Assembly: GCF_014197615.1 (NCBI RefSeq)
Contig: NZ_JACIFY010000001.1
Coordinates: forward strand, 372,001-436,000
Length of the DNA: 64,000 nt
DNA from: Rhizobium esperanzae
Lineage (GTDB): Bacteria > Pseudomonadota > Alphaproteobacteria > Rhizobiales > Rhizobiaceae
Reading direction: 5' to 3'
Shown: positions 47,665-57,900 of the stretch, piece after piece
Layout: every line of letters begins with the position of its first letter
Position numbering within the stretch: the stretch's first letter is position 1
Translations under genes and position numbers: made by a program
The notes under the pieces: generated by a model
Told to the model about the DNA's origin: nothing
What the model saw: the letters and a program-made list of their open reading frames with translations, nothing else
The model's database searches: none

Positions 47665-47686
47665 CGGCGGGTTTCCCGCCGTTTTT
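47665..47686 (+). terminator. Intrinsic terminator
   Basis: CGGCGGG (47665-47671), loop TTT, CCCGCCG (47675-47681), then TTTTT. It ends the gene at 47085-47636 and lies next to the folK stop on the other strand. Confidence 0.85.
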
Positions 47687-47705
47687 CCGTTTCAGGCCCT
47701 TTGCG

Positions 47706-48233
47706 TCAGACGCTCCGCCACCAGTCGCGGCCGCTATCGGCCACCTCGATGCCGCCGATCTCGGCATCATCAAGCCAGTCGCTGACCGCCCTGCCCCTGA
47801 CGAGCAGGTCCGGCGCGATATCGGCAAGCGGCATCAGCACGAAACCGCGATCGGTCATGCGTGGATGCGGCAGTTCCAGCCGCGGCGCCTCCTGGGTGAC
47901 GTCGCCATAGGTCAGCACGTCGATATCGAGTGTGCGCGGTCCCCAGCGTTCGATACGCTCGCGTTTCATCTCCCGCTCTATCGACAGGCAGACATCGAGC
48001 AAAGCCTCGGGCTCCAGCCTGGTCTCGACGGCGGCGCAGGCATTGAAAAAGAAGGACTGGTCCGTCTTGCCCCAGGGCGGCGTGCGATAGAGCCTGGATA
48101 CGGCGACGACACGGCAGTCGTCCCGTCCGTCCAATCGTTGCAGTGCGGCGGCCATCGCCTTCACGGGATCGCCGATATTGCCGCCGAGCCCGAGTGTGGC
48201 CGATTGCAATGTGGCTTCAGGCAAAGTGCTCAA
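47706..48233 (-). CDS. folK: 6-hydroxymethyl-7,8-dihydropterin pyrophosphokinase
   Basis: A 175-residue folate enzyme (HPPK). TLGLGGNIGDP at about 13-23, YRTPPWGKTDQSFFFNACAAVE and RWGPRTLDIDVLTYGD (about 96, with the ATP/Mg Asp residues) are diagnostic. It is last in folP-folB-folK; its start overlaps folB by 17 bases. The start codon is TTG at 48233. Confidence 0.94.
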   Translation of the reverse strand: MSTLPEATLQSATLGLGGNIGDPVKAMAAALQRLDGRDDCRVVAVSRLYRTPPWGKTDQSFFFNACAAVETRLEPEALLDVCLSIEREMKRERIERWGPRTLDIDVLTYGDVTQEAPRLELPHPRMTDRGFVLMPLADIAPDLLVRGRAVSDWLDDAEIGGIEVADSGRDWWRSV

Positions 48234-48582
48234 CGCTCACCTGCACGAAATCGAGCACGCCGGGCACAGGCGCGTTCGGCTTGCGCACCGTGATCTTCGC
48301 CCGCCGGACCTGCGGGAAGGTCTGACAGAGTCCCTTGGCGATATCGAGCGCCAGGGCCTCGATCAGGTAGCGCCGCTTGCCCGTGACGATCTGCTCGATC
48401 ACGGTGAAAGCGATGCCGTAATTGACGGTATCGTCGATCGAATCGCTTTCCAGCGCCTCGCCGGCAACGACGTCGAGTTCGGCATCGACGAAGAAGCGCT
48501 GACCGAGGAATTCCTCCTCGTCATGCACGCCGTGGCGCGCAAAGAAAGCGCAGTTCTGCAACGTGATCGTGTAGGTGGTCAT
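48217..48582 (-). CDS. folB: Dihydroneopterin aldolase
   Basis: A 121-residue FolB. LQNCAFFARHGVHDEEEFLG carries the active-site region, DDTVNYGIAFTVIEQIVTG and LIEALALDIAKGL follow; RAKITVRKPNAPVPGVLDFV is the C-terminal strand pair. It converts dihydroneopterin to 6-hydroxymethyldihydropterin. ATG 48582 overlaps the folP stop by four bases. Confidence 0.94.
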   Translation of the reverse strand: MTTYTITLQNCAFFARHGVHDEEEFLGQRFFVDAELDVVAGEALESDSIDDTVNYGIAFTVIEQIVTGKRRYLIEALALDIAKGLCQTFPQVRRAKITVRKPNAPVPGVLDFVQVSVEHFA

Positions 48583-49448
48583 GTCGGCCGCTTCCTCTCG
48601 AATTCCTTGCGCGCATTCAGCATAGCATCGGCGATGTCGAGTGCGTCCCTGTTGATTGCGACATTGTGCACTCGGAAAACCGCAGCCCCTTGAAGCCTGA
48701 GCAAAGCGCTGGTGACCGCCGTTACCGAATCCCTGTCCTGCGCCTCACGCCCCGTCACCGCACCGAGGAAGCGCTTGCGTGACGTGCCGGCGAGCAGCGG
48801 CAGGCCGAAGCGGGAAAGTTCGGAAAACCGCGCCATCAGTTCCAAATTCTCCTCCGCCGTCTCCTTGGCGAAGCCGAAGCCCGGATCGAGCACGATACGG
48901 TCGGTGTTGACGCCGGCAGCCGCGGCGATCGCCAGCGACCGTTTGAGAAAATGCACCTGGTCGGCAATGACATCGGGAAGCTTCGCCCTGTCGCGGCCGG
49001 TATGCATGATGCAGAGCCCGGCCCCGGTCGCTGCCGCGATGTCGGCGATATCGGGCTCCTTCTGCAGCCCGAACACATCGTTGACGATATGGGCGCCGGC
49101 ACTGACCGCAAGCCGCGCCGTCTCGGCGCGATAGGTGTCGATCGAGATCAGCGCCTGGGTGCGCCCGCGCAGCGCCTCGATAACCGGCAACACGCGGGCC
49201 TGCTCCTCCGAAGGACTGACGGCTGCGGCGTTCGGCCGGGTCGATTCGCCGCCGATATCGATAATCCCGGCCCCCTCGCTCACCGCCCGCAGCGCGTGTT
49301 CGACCGCCGCATCGACGGTTTCAAAACGCCCGCCGTCGGAAAAGGAGTCCGGCGTCACGTTGATGATCGCCATGATCACCGAACGGCGGCCGAGTTCGAT
49401 CTGCCGGCCATGGCCGACACGCCATAAACTGCCTTCGAGCCCTCTCAC
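48579..49448 (-). CDS. folP: Dihydropteroate synthase
   Basis: A DHPS joining pABA to the pterin; sulfonamide target. MAIINVTPDSFSDGGRF, IIDIGGESTRPNA, DPGFGFAKETAEENL and GTSRKRFLGAVTGR are the family motifs. The frame is open to 49535 (GTG), but GTG 49448 gives 289 residues, close to the usual size, and leaves room for a divergent promoter. No ATG is available. First gene of the folate operon. Confidence 0.88.
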   Translation of the reverse strand: MRGLEGSLWRVGHGRQIELGRRSVIMAIINVTPDSFSDGGRFETVDAAVEHALRAVSEGAGIIDIGGESTRPNAAAVSPSEEQARVLPVIEALRGRTQALISIDTYRAETARLAVSAGAHIVNDVFGLQKEPDIADIAAATGAGLCIMHTGRDRAKLPDVIADQVHFLKRSLAIAAAAGVNTDRIVLDPGFGFAKETAEENLELMARFSELSRFGLPLLAGTSRKRFLGAVTGREAQDRDSVTAVTSALLRLQGAAVFRVHNVAINRDALDIADAMLNARKEFERKRPT

Positions 49449-49549
49449 CAGACTTATCCCATCGATCGCGAAAAAAGCGCCATCCGATATTGCGCTTGCG
49501 GTGGCTATGCCCCAAGCTCCTGTCGATTTCAACACGGGTTGCGTTCAGA

Positions 49550-50176
49550 ATGCCGCTTGCAGTGCGTTATATGGTCCTTCCTATTGCCTTTTCCATTGCT
49601 CTTTCCGTCTGCAGCCCGGTGGCAGCAGAAGTGATCGCATCGAAAAGCTATTCCTATTTCAGCATCCGCGGCAAAACCGCGGATGAGCTCGACCGCGAAC
49701 TCAGCCGGCGCGGCCCGACGTCGAGCGGCTCCTCAGCGCGCCATCCAGGTGCCACGAAGATCCGCTTTGGCGGTGAAGCGACCTATATTCAGGATAACGG
49801 GCGTTGCCGCGTCGGCAACGTCAAGGTCACGGTCCACACCCAGATCATCCTGCCGCGCTGGAGCAGCCGCCAGGGCGCCAGCAAGGAGCTGTCGATGATA
49901 TGGGATGCCCTGTCGAGCGATATCAAGCGCCACGAGGAGCGCCATGCCGAAATCGCCCGCGATCAGGCCCGCGCCATGGAACGCGCCATTCGCGCGCTGC
50001 CGCAGCAGCGCAGTTGCGAGGCCATGCAGGAACTTGTCTCCGACGAATCAGCTCGCGGTATAGAAGAGCACGATCGGCAGCAGGCGCGATTCGACCGCGT
50101 CGAGGCGGTCAATTTCCAGAAGCGCATGCTGAGATTGCTGAACAATCGAATCAATGGCCGAGCCGGCGAAAAATAA
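49550..50176 (+). CDS. DUF922 family exported putative zinc protease
   Basis: A 208-residue protein with a signal peptide (VLPIAFSIALSVCSPVAAE, cleavage about residue 26). The motif DIKRHEERHAEIARDQA includes HEERH, an HExxH zinc-protease pattern, as in the DUF922 family. CEAMQELVSDES follows. The start could be ATG 49550 or ATG 49571. It is divergent from folP. Function is predicted only from the motif. Confidence 0.75.
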   Translation: MPLAVRYMVLPIAFSIALSVCSPVAAEVIASKSYSYFSIRGKTADELDRELSRRGPTSSGSSARHPGATKIRFGGEATYIQDNGRCRVGNVKVTVHTQIILPRWSSRQGASKELSMIWDALSSDIKRHEERHAEIARDQARAMERAIRALPQQRSCEAMQELVSDESARGIEEHDRQQARFDRVEAVNFQKRMLRLLNNRINGRAGEK

Positions 50177-50275
50177 GGCTTTTTCAGCCGGGATGCGAGC
50201 GGAAAACCTTAGCTGCACAACGAAACTTGTGCGAAACCTGCGCCATCCCCAGCGATTGAATGGTCATTTTTCATC

Positions 50276-50465
50276 CTGGCAGACTCAACCGGAACGCGTT
50301 AATATGAACACATTCGAAAGTCCAGGCACCGCACCAAGTACGGAATCTGCACTTTCATCGCTGGGTTCTCCTGGCGCGTTCCGAAGCCGCGGATGTTCCT
50401 CCCTCATCCGTTGGTAATGCGCCCGCCTCGCCTCGCTCGCTCTAGCGCGCGAGGCGTCTTTTTTG
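50276..50465 (+). ncRNA. Candidate small RNA or short-ORF transcript
   Basis: In a 360-base gap (50177-50536) a promoter-like CTGGCA (50276-50281) and TAATAT (50300-50305, spacer 18) precede a strong terminator: CGCCTCGC (50429-50436) pairs with GCGAGGCG (50449-50456), then TCTTTTTTG. The predicted transcript is about 150 bases and includes an exposed CCTCCCT, the kind of anti-Shine-Dalgarno motif seen in rhizobial small RNAs. A 37-codon ORF (ATG 50304, stop 50417) lies inside, with a poor ribosome site. Either could be the product. Rest of the gap: nothing seen. Confidence 0.45.
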
Positions 50466-50536
50466 TGGGATCCACATCTGAAGATTCTCGGCCGGCAAAG
50501 TGCAGCGCGCTTAAATCAGGCCGAAGCCCAGTGCGC

Positions 50537-50857
50537 TTAGGCCTGACGTTCCGGCACGTGCACCACGAGCCCGTCATAGGCAGCCTTCATGCGGATCTGA
50601 CAGGACAGCCGCGAGGTCGGGCGCACGTCGAAGGCGAAGTCGAGCATATCCTCTTCCATCGCTTCCGGCTGACCGACCTGTTCGGTCCATGCCTCGTCGA
50701 CATAGACATGACAGGTGGCGCAGGCGCAGGCGCCGCCGCATTCGGCCTCAATACCGGGCACCGAATTGCGCACGGCATTCTCCATGACGGTGGAGCCTTG
50801 GTCGACGTCGAGGTCGAAACGTGTGCCGTCGAAAGCAACGATGGTAAGTTTGGGCAT
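50537..50857 (-). CDS. fdxB: [2Fe-2S] ferredoxin, adrenodoxin type
   Basis: A 106-residue ferredoxin. Cluster ligands follow the adrenodoxin pattern: [20 protein letters not shown] gives Cys-x5-Cys-x2-Cys, and the fourth Cys is in RLSCQIRM. The acidic interaction helix ([10 protein letters not shown]) is present. It is an electron carrier for cluster assembly or a P450-like system; no such partner is adjacent. Confidence 0.93.
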   Translation of the reverse strand: MPKLTIVAFDGTRFDLDVDQGSTVMENAVRNSVPGIEAECGGACACATCHVYVDEAWTEQVGQPEAMEEDMLDFAFDVRPTSRLSCQIRMKAAYDGLVVHVPERQA

Positions 50858-50997
50858 CAGGACTATTTCCGGTCTTCAAATGATGGGCGGATTTTCTTCC
50901 GACAATTCGACGCATCAGTCAACATTGCCGAAGTTCGATATAGCGTCGCAGATCGGGCCTTTGCCCGCCGTCTTCAAAGCGTCATGGAGCAGGTCGC

Positions 50998-51033
50998 AAA
51001 AAGACCCGTGGTTCCGCAATGAAACAACGGGCC
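50998..51033 (-). terminator. Terminator of the Hpt gene
   Basis: On the minus strand GGCCCGT (51033-51027) pairs with ACGGGTC (51009-51003), with one G-U pair, and is followed by a run of five T residues. It lies 47 bases after the Hpt stop. Confidence 0.6.
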
Positions 51034-51079
51034 TCGTTCGAACGACATCTGCGACATGCACCGACCGAAGACTTGGAGA

Positions 51080-51463
51080 TCAGCCGCGGCAGAGCTTCAG
51101 GATGAAATTCTCGGCGTCGATGACGGCAGCACCCAATGCTGCCGTCGCCCCGGCATCACCGCCGGTTTCCTCGACGGCTTCCGCCGTCTGCGACACGCGG
51201 AACGCGCCGACCGAGCTTGCGGCGCCCTTCAGGCGATGCGCGGCCGCGCCGACGCGGATGGTTTCGCCGCTTGCAATGTCCTGCAGACATGCGCGCGCCT
51301 GGCGCGCAAACATCTGAAGGACTTCGATTTCCAGCGCCTTGTCGCCCAGCGTCTGCTTGGCGAGATGGACCAGATCGATCGGCCGAACCTTCGAGGGACA
51401 GGGTCCCTTTGCATTATCCGGCGCCTCGAATACGATGTTCAATGCCGCCATCTGAGCTGCCAT
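51080..51463 (-). CDS. Hpt-domain phosphotransfer protein
   Basis: A 127-residue stand-alone histidine phosphotransfer protein. The helical bundle contains RVGAAAHRLKGAASSVGAFRV (about residues 70-90 with the phospho-accepting His in AHRLKG). ATG 51463 has a GGGAGAA site; the longer frame has none. It could relay phosphate between a hybrid kinase and a response regulator; the partners are not known. It is divergent from the giant polar-growth gene. Confidence 0.85.
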   Translation of the reverse strand: MAAQMAALNIVFEAPDNAKGPCPSKVRPIDLVHLAKQTLGDKALEIEVLQMFARQARACLQDIASGETIRVGAAAHRLKGAASSVGAFRVSQTAEAVEETGGDAGATAALGAAVIDAENFILKLCRG

Positions 51464-51633
51464 TGCCAATTCTCCCGTCTCGTGTCGTGCGCTGATGCAA
51501 CAGTTCTGCGTCGGGAGGGTGGCCATCACGTTAAATTCCGGCACATTCGCAGCGGAAATCTCGCCATATGGTTAACATCCGTTAAATATCCCTAAATTAT
51601 TGGTTTTTAAGCGGTGCCGCGGATTTAAAGATG

Positions 51634-51649
51634 TTAACAACAGGTTAAC
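51634..51649. promoter_or_regulatory. CtrA-type box TTAA-N7-TTAAC
   Basis: TTAACAACAGGTTAAC matches the CtrA full site TTAA-N7-TTAA exactly, in a 463-base divergent region (51464-51926) between the Hpt gene and the giant gene. The stretch also has AT-rich sequence around 51570-51660 suited to a promoter. I see no other gene in this gap; a CCCGGG...CCCGGG pair at about 51868-51890 lies in the giant gene's leader. Confidence 0.55.
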
Positions 51650-51926
51650 GGGCCGCAAATCTCAAGCCTTCATTAATTGTGTGAGGAGCCCAGATGTGTC
51701 ACTACGATACTGGTGGAGCGGGTTTATGGTACGCGCCTTTGCCGAGCGAGTGGATAATGGTAGTGTTTTGATACCTTCCGTTTGAAAAAGCGGCTATCTA
51801 CTCTGAAATGACATGCTTATCCGTCCGTCGTTGGGATGGAAGGCTGGAACGGCAAAGTTGTTTCCCGGGTGAGGCGGAAGCCCGGGATGCGCAGCCGGAC
51901 CGGCCACCAGTAACGAGGCATACCGA

Positions 51927-54900
51927 ATGGCGAACAACAAATATAACGAGTCGATTGAAGACAAGGCGTTCAAGGCATTGGACGAAGCGCTCCAGATCGA
52001 CTTCGGCAAAGATAACGTGCCGTCTCGCCGCGGCGATGCGCCAGAGGCCCCGGAGGCTCATGTGTCTGATCCAGTAAATGCGCGTAACCAGCAGGCCCAG
52101 GAAGAAGCGCAACGCCGCAGCCGCCGCGCTAGTGCCGGCGAGCAGGCGTCCCGGGGGCCGGCCTTCGCGCCCGCCAACGATGCCAGCCGCAACACGCCCG
52201 CCTCGATCCTGAAATCCTTCGACGGCGCCTCCAGCCGCTCGGCGGTGCGCACCGCCACGCTGTTCTCCGTGCTCTGGGTCATGGCCGGCCTCGGCCTGAT
52301 GTCGCTGCTTTATGCGCCGGAGATCTGGCAGATCCGTTCGCTCGCCGATCTCGTCGCCCTGCCCGGCGTCATCGCCGGTCTCGTCGGCATCATCATTCCG
52401 GTGATGATGTTCTATGCTTTCGCCATCATGATCGCGCGCGCCCAGGACATGCGCAATGCCGCCCGCTCCATGGCGGAGGTGGCTTTGCGCCTCGCCGAGC
52501 CGGAAACCATCGCTTCCGAACGCATCATGACCGTCGGCCAGGCCGTGCGCCGTGAGGTCTCGGCCATGAATGAAGGCATCGAGCGCACTATCGCGCGTGC
52601 CTCCGAGCTGGAAACGCTCGTCCATTCCGAAGTCAATGCACTTGAACGCTCCTATGCCGACAATGAATTGCGCGTCCGCGGTCTCGTCCACGAACTCGGT
52701 TCCGAGCGCGAGGCGATCGTCAATCATGCCGACCGCATCCGCACCTCGATCGGCAGCGTCCACGATCAGTTGAAGGAAGAGCTGTCGCTGGCGACCGAAG
52801 AGATCGCCGTGCGGCTGTCCACGTCGGGCGAAGCCTTTGCCTCGCTGATCGATACGCGCGCGGCGGCGATCCTGGAAAAATCCGACACCGCCCTGCAGTC
52901 GATAGGCAGCCTGCTCGCCGCCAAGACCGATAGCCTGTTGCAGACACTGAACGCATCGGGTTTCGCGCTCGCCACCGAATTCGACAACCGCCTCGAAGCG
53001 CTCTCGGTCAACCTCAACGACCATGGCGAAAAACTGCTCAGCCAATTCGAGACGCGCGCCTCGACCATGGATAGCAGCACCGAGAAGCTGAATGCCGCGC
53101 TGAACGAGCGCACGCACCAGCTCAGCGAGATCCTGATCGCCCGCACCCGCGAGATCAATGAGAGCCTGAAATCCGGCGAACGCACCATCGGCGGCACGCT
53201 CGACGATGTGCTGGCGAAGCTGAACAGTGCGCTCGACGAAAAGGGGGCGAGCTTCCGCCAGAGCCTGCAGAGCACCGCCGACGACGCCGTCATGGATCTC
53301 GACGTGCGCTCCGGCTTCTTCGAAGAACGGCTGCAGACGACCGTCGCCCAGCTGTCGACCGCCTTCGACGAACGCGTCGCCGAATTCACCAGCGCCTTCG
53401 ACAAACGCACCGGCTCGCTCGACACCAAGCTGATGGAGAGCCTCGCCCGCATCAACGAGACGCTGACCGGTGGCTCGGAATCGATCGACGGCATCCTGAG
53501 TTCCAGCATCGACCGGCTCGGCGCCTCGATGACCGACCAGTCGCTGGCGCTTGCCACCGCACTCGCCACCGGCCATGAAATGCTGGAAAGCACGCTCGGC
53601 GCCCGGGCCGACGAAATTACCACTGCGCTCAGTGACCGCACCGGCGAACTGACCTCGGCGCTGCAGAGCGCGACCTCCGACATCGCGCTGACGCTCGCAT
53701 CCGGCACGTCCGAACTGCAGAACAATCTGCAGACGCGCTCGGCCGAACTCCGCGACACGCTGCGCAGCACCACCACCGATCTGACCACCGCCGTTGCCGC
53801 CGGCACCGAGCAGGTGACCGCTGCCTTCGGCGGTCGCGCCGAAGAACTGACCGGCGCGCTTGCAGCGCGTGCGGCTGAAATCACCGATGCGCTCGGCACG
53901 GCTCACGGCCGCATCGACAGCGTCATGGCAGAGCGCGGCGGCGCACTGATCGAAGCGCTCACCACCCATCACGGCCGCTTCGAGGAAGCGCTGACCTCCC
54001 GTTCGGACGCCATCATCAATGCCGTCTCCGGCACCCATGACCGTCTTGCCGAGACTCTCGACGAAAAGGCGATGTCGCTTGCCATCTCCCTGAACGAGAG
54101 CCAGGCGCGCATCGAGGATACGCTCGAGAGCCGCTCCGAAGCGCTGCTGAAGGCTGTCTCCGGCACCCATGACCGCCTCTCCGAGACGCTCGACGAAAAG
54201 GCGATGTCGCTCGCCATTTCGCTCAACGAAAACCAGGCCCGCATCGAGGATACGCTCGAGACCCGCTCCGCGGCCCTGCTGAACGCCGTCTCCGGCACTC
54301 ATGACCGGCTGTCGGAAACATTGGACAGCAAGGCGGCGGCCCTGACGAACTCGCTCGACGAGCGCCATGCCCGCATCGAGGATGCGCTTGGAACGCGTGC
54401 CGAGGCGCTGCTGAACACCGTGTCCGGCACACGCGACCGTCTTGCCGAGACCCTCGACGAAAAGGCGACGGCGATTGCCAAGTCCTTGAACGAGAGCCAG
54501 GCCCGCATCGAAGATACGCTCCAAACCCGTTCCGCCGCCCTGCTGGACGCTGTCTCCGGCACCCATGAACGCCTGGCCGAGACACTGGACGAAAAAGCGA
54601 TGGCGCTCGCCATTTCGCTGAACGAAACCCAGACGCGGATCGAGAATACGATGGAGACCGGCGCAGCCGCCGTGTTGAGCGCCGTCTCCGGCACCCATGA
54701 GCGTTTGTCCGAAACGCTGGACGAGAAGGCGATGACGCTCGCCATCTCGCTCAATGAGAGCCAGTCGCGGATCGAAGACACGCTGGAAGCGCGCTCCGAA
54801 GCCTTCCTCAAATCCGTGTCCGGCACCCACGACCGCCTTTCGCAGGCGCTCGATGAAAAGTCAGCGGCGCTCGCCGCCTCCCTGAACGAGGGTCAGAGCC

Positions 54901-57900
54901 GCCTGCAGGACACGCTGGAGAGCCGTTCGCAATCCTTCCTCGATGCGGTGGCAGCCACCCACGACCGCCTGTCCGAGACACTCGACGACCGGGCAATGGC
55001 GCTTGCCATTTCGCTGAACGAGAGCCGGAGCCGTCTCGAGGAGACGCTGACGACGGGCACCGATGCGATCACCAATGCGGTCTCCGGCACGCATGAGGGC
55101 GTGAACGGCGTGCTCGACCAGAAGGCCGCCGCCCTTGCCGCCTCGCTGAGCGAAGGCCAGGCCCGCATCGAGGAGGCCTTGACGCACCGCACGGCTGCTC
55201 TCATCGGCGCTGTAACGGCAAGTCACGACCGGCTCACCGATGCGCTCGACGAAAAGACCATGGCGCTCGCCATTTCGCTCGACGATAACCAGAGCCGCTT
55301 CGACAGTGCGCTTGAAGCCCGCAGCAACTCCATGATGGAGGCCGTTGCCAACGCCGAGACGCGCGTCGCCGGCGCCTTCGCCGACAAGACCGAGGCGATC
55401 CGCGCCGCCTATACCGATAATCAGCAGCGCCTGGAAAATGCGCTCTCCCAGCACAGCGCTGCCCTCTCCGGCGCTCTGGATGCCGGCGGCTCGCGCTTCG
55501 AAGACATCGTCGGCGGCTTGACCGGCCGTATCGAAGGCCGCCTGACCGATGCCCATGCGCGGCTCGGGGGCCTCGCCGACGAGACTGCCGCCCGCATCGA
55601 GCGCGGCCTCGACTCTGCCCATGACCGCATTCGCACGACGCTCGAGGACCGCGCCAACGCCATCGACCTCTCGCTGAGCCAGGCCCACGCGCTGATCAGC
55701 GATACGCTGACCGAGCAGGCGACCAGCATCGGTACTTCGGTTGCAACAAGCGTCAGCATGCTCGAAATGTCGCTGGAGGAGCGTGAAGCCGCCATCCGCC
55801 AGGCAATCGATTCCGGCGCCCAGACATTGGAAAATCGCATGCAGGCCGGCGCCGGCCAGATCGCCGGTCGTTTCCAGGAGGCGGCAAGCGCGATTTCGAA
55901 CTCCGCCCAGAGCTTGTCCGCCCATCTCGGCCAGTCGGTCGAAAGCCTGACCGGCCGTTTTGAAGAAACTGGATCGCGGGTGGAAGCCGGCCTCGCGGCG
56001 ATCGAGACCCGCATCCGTGACGGCGTCGGCGGCGTTGCCGACAGGGTCGAAACGGTCGGCGGCCAACTCTCCGGCGTGCTTGCCGACGGCATTTCCCGCC
56101 TCGGTACGCTCAGCAACGACGCCACGCAGCGCATCTCCGCGACGCTCGAAGGCAGCGCCGCAAACCTCACCCAGGCGATCGACAGCCGCACCGCCAATCT
56201 GGCCGAGACGCTGGACAGCCGCGCCACGAGCATGACGGGCGCCATCGAAGGCCGCACTGCGATCCTCGGCGAGACCCTCGACCGCGGCAATGAACGCATC
56301 GAGGAACGCCTCTCCACCATGGACCGGGCGTTGACCCTCGGCCTCGAAGCCGTCAACCGCACCATCGAAGGCAAGGCCGCCGGTCTCGCCTCGACGCTGC
56401 GCAGTGCCGTTGCCGAAGCAGCCCAGGGAATGGAAGGCGAAGCCACGAGAACCACCGAACTGCTCGGCAAGACCGGCCAGCAATTCGCCGAGGATCTCAA
56501 TACGAAAAGCGACGAGTTCACCCGCACCATGGATGAGCGTTCGTCGCAGATCGTCACCCGCGTCGCAGAAGCCCAGAACCGGCTGGCGAGCCAGGCCGCT
56601 GCCGTCGCCCAGACCTTCTCCGAAGCCGGCAACGCCATCGTCAACAAGGTCGCCGAAGCCGAGACCATCGTCGGAACCCAGGTCAACGCCATCTCCAAGG
56701 TATTGTCGGATGCCGGCCAGTCGCTGGAAGCACGCGGCGATGCCATCCGCTCGACGCTGTCTGGCGCCGGCAGCGAAATTTCCGCCACCATGGCCGATGT
56801 CGACCGGGCGCTCGAAGCCCGCAGCAGTGCCATTCGCTCCAATCTCGAGGAGCGGGCTCGCGAGATCGACACGACCTTCACCGACATCGACCGGGCACTC
56901 GAAGCGCGCGGCAATTCGATCCGCTCGACGCTTGAAGACCGCACCCGCGATCTCAATTCGATGCTCGCTGGCCGCTCGGTCGAACTGACGCGCATCCTCG
57001 ATGAAACGGCTCGCCCGATCATCGATCGCTACACCGATGCCGGCGAGCAGGCCGCCGCCCGCATTACCGCCGCGGCCAATCTCAGCGCCGACCGTCTGCG
57101 CGCCGAAAACGAAGCGCTCGCCAGCGCCGTTGCCGCCCGCACCGAGAATGTCGCCAACGCCGTCAGCGCGATCGAAAACAGCCTGGTCGGCAACGTCAAC
57201 GGTCTCGTTCAGCGCATGTCGGAAAGCAGTGCTGCAATGGCGATGATGATGAACCGCGCCGCCGAGCAGCTGGCCAGTGTCGACGGCCGCCTGGGCGACA
57301 CGACCACACGCTTTGCCGACTCCGCCAATAAGGCCGCCGAAATGGTCAATGCCTCGACCCGGCTTCTCGAAGGCAAGGTCGACCGCCTTTCCGATATTTC
57401 GGGCCAGACGCTGTCGCAGGTCGGCGGCATCATCGGCCGCTTCGACGAACACTCCAAGGTTCTGACCCAGGCGTCGCAGCTTCTCGGCGCCGCCCAGTCC
57501 AACCTTGCCTCGACGCTCGAGGAACGCGAAGGCGCGCTGCAGGCGCTCTCCGTCAGCCTGGTTCAGCGCTCTGACGAGATCGAAAAGACGATGCGCGGCC
57601 TCGGCGGCATGATCGAGACCGTATTCGAGCGGGCCGAACAGCGCTCCAGCCAGGTCACCGGCAATCTGCGCCAGGGCGTGCAGTCGTCCTTCGCCGACAT
57701 CGGCCGCATTCTCACCGAAACCGAGAAGCGCGCCCAGGAAGCAGCCGAGACGATGCGTGAGGCGATCACCCGCGCCGGCGATGAGGCCAACACGACGATC
57801 GACGGCACCTTCGCCAATGTCGAGCGCCGCTCCGGCGATCTCTCCAACCGCATTCGCGGCGGTCTGACGGCCTCGCTGTCGGAAGTCGAGCGCATGGTCG

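Noticed and set aside
50154..50303. N-terminal part of an open frame running into the small-RNA candidate
   Set aside because: It overlaps the end of the DUF922 gene and has no ribosome-binding site; only the part from ATG 50304 was kept as a possible short ORF.
51568..51585. GTTAACATCCGTTAAA as a second CtrA box
   Set aside because: The two TTAA halves are six bases apart rather than seven, so it does not match the full site.
54021..55340. Regular 132-base repeats considered as a CRISPR or satellite array
   Set aside because: The repeats are in frame, code for a continuous coiled coil, have no unique spacers, and vary mainly at synonymous or conservative positions.
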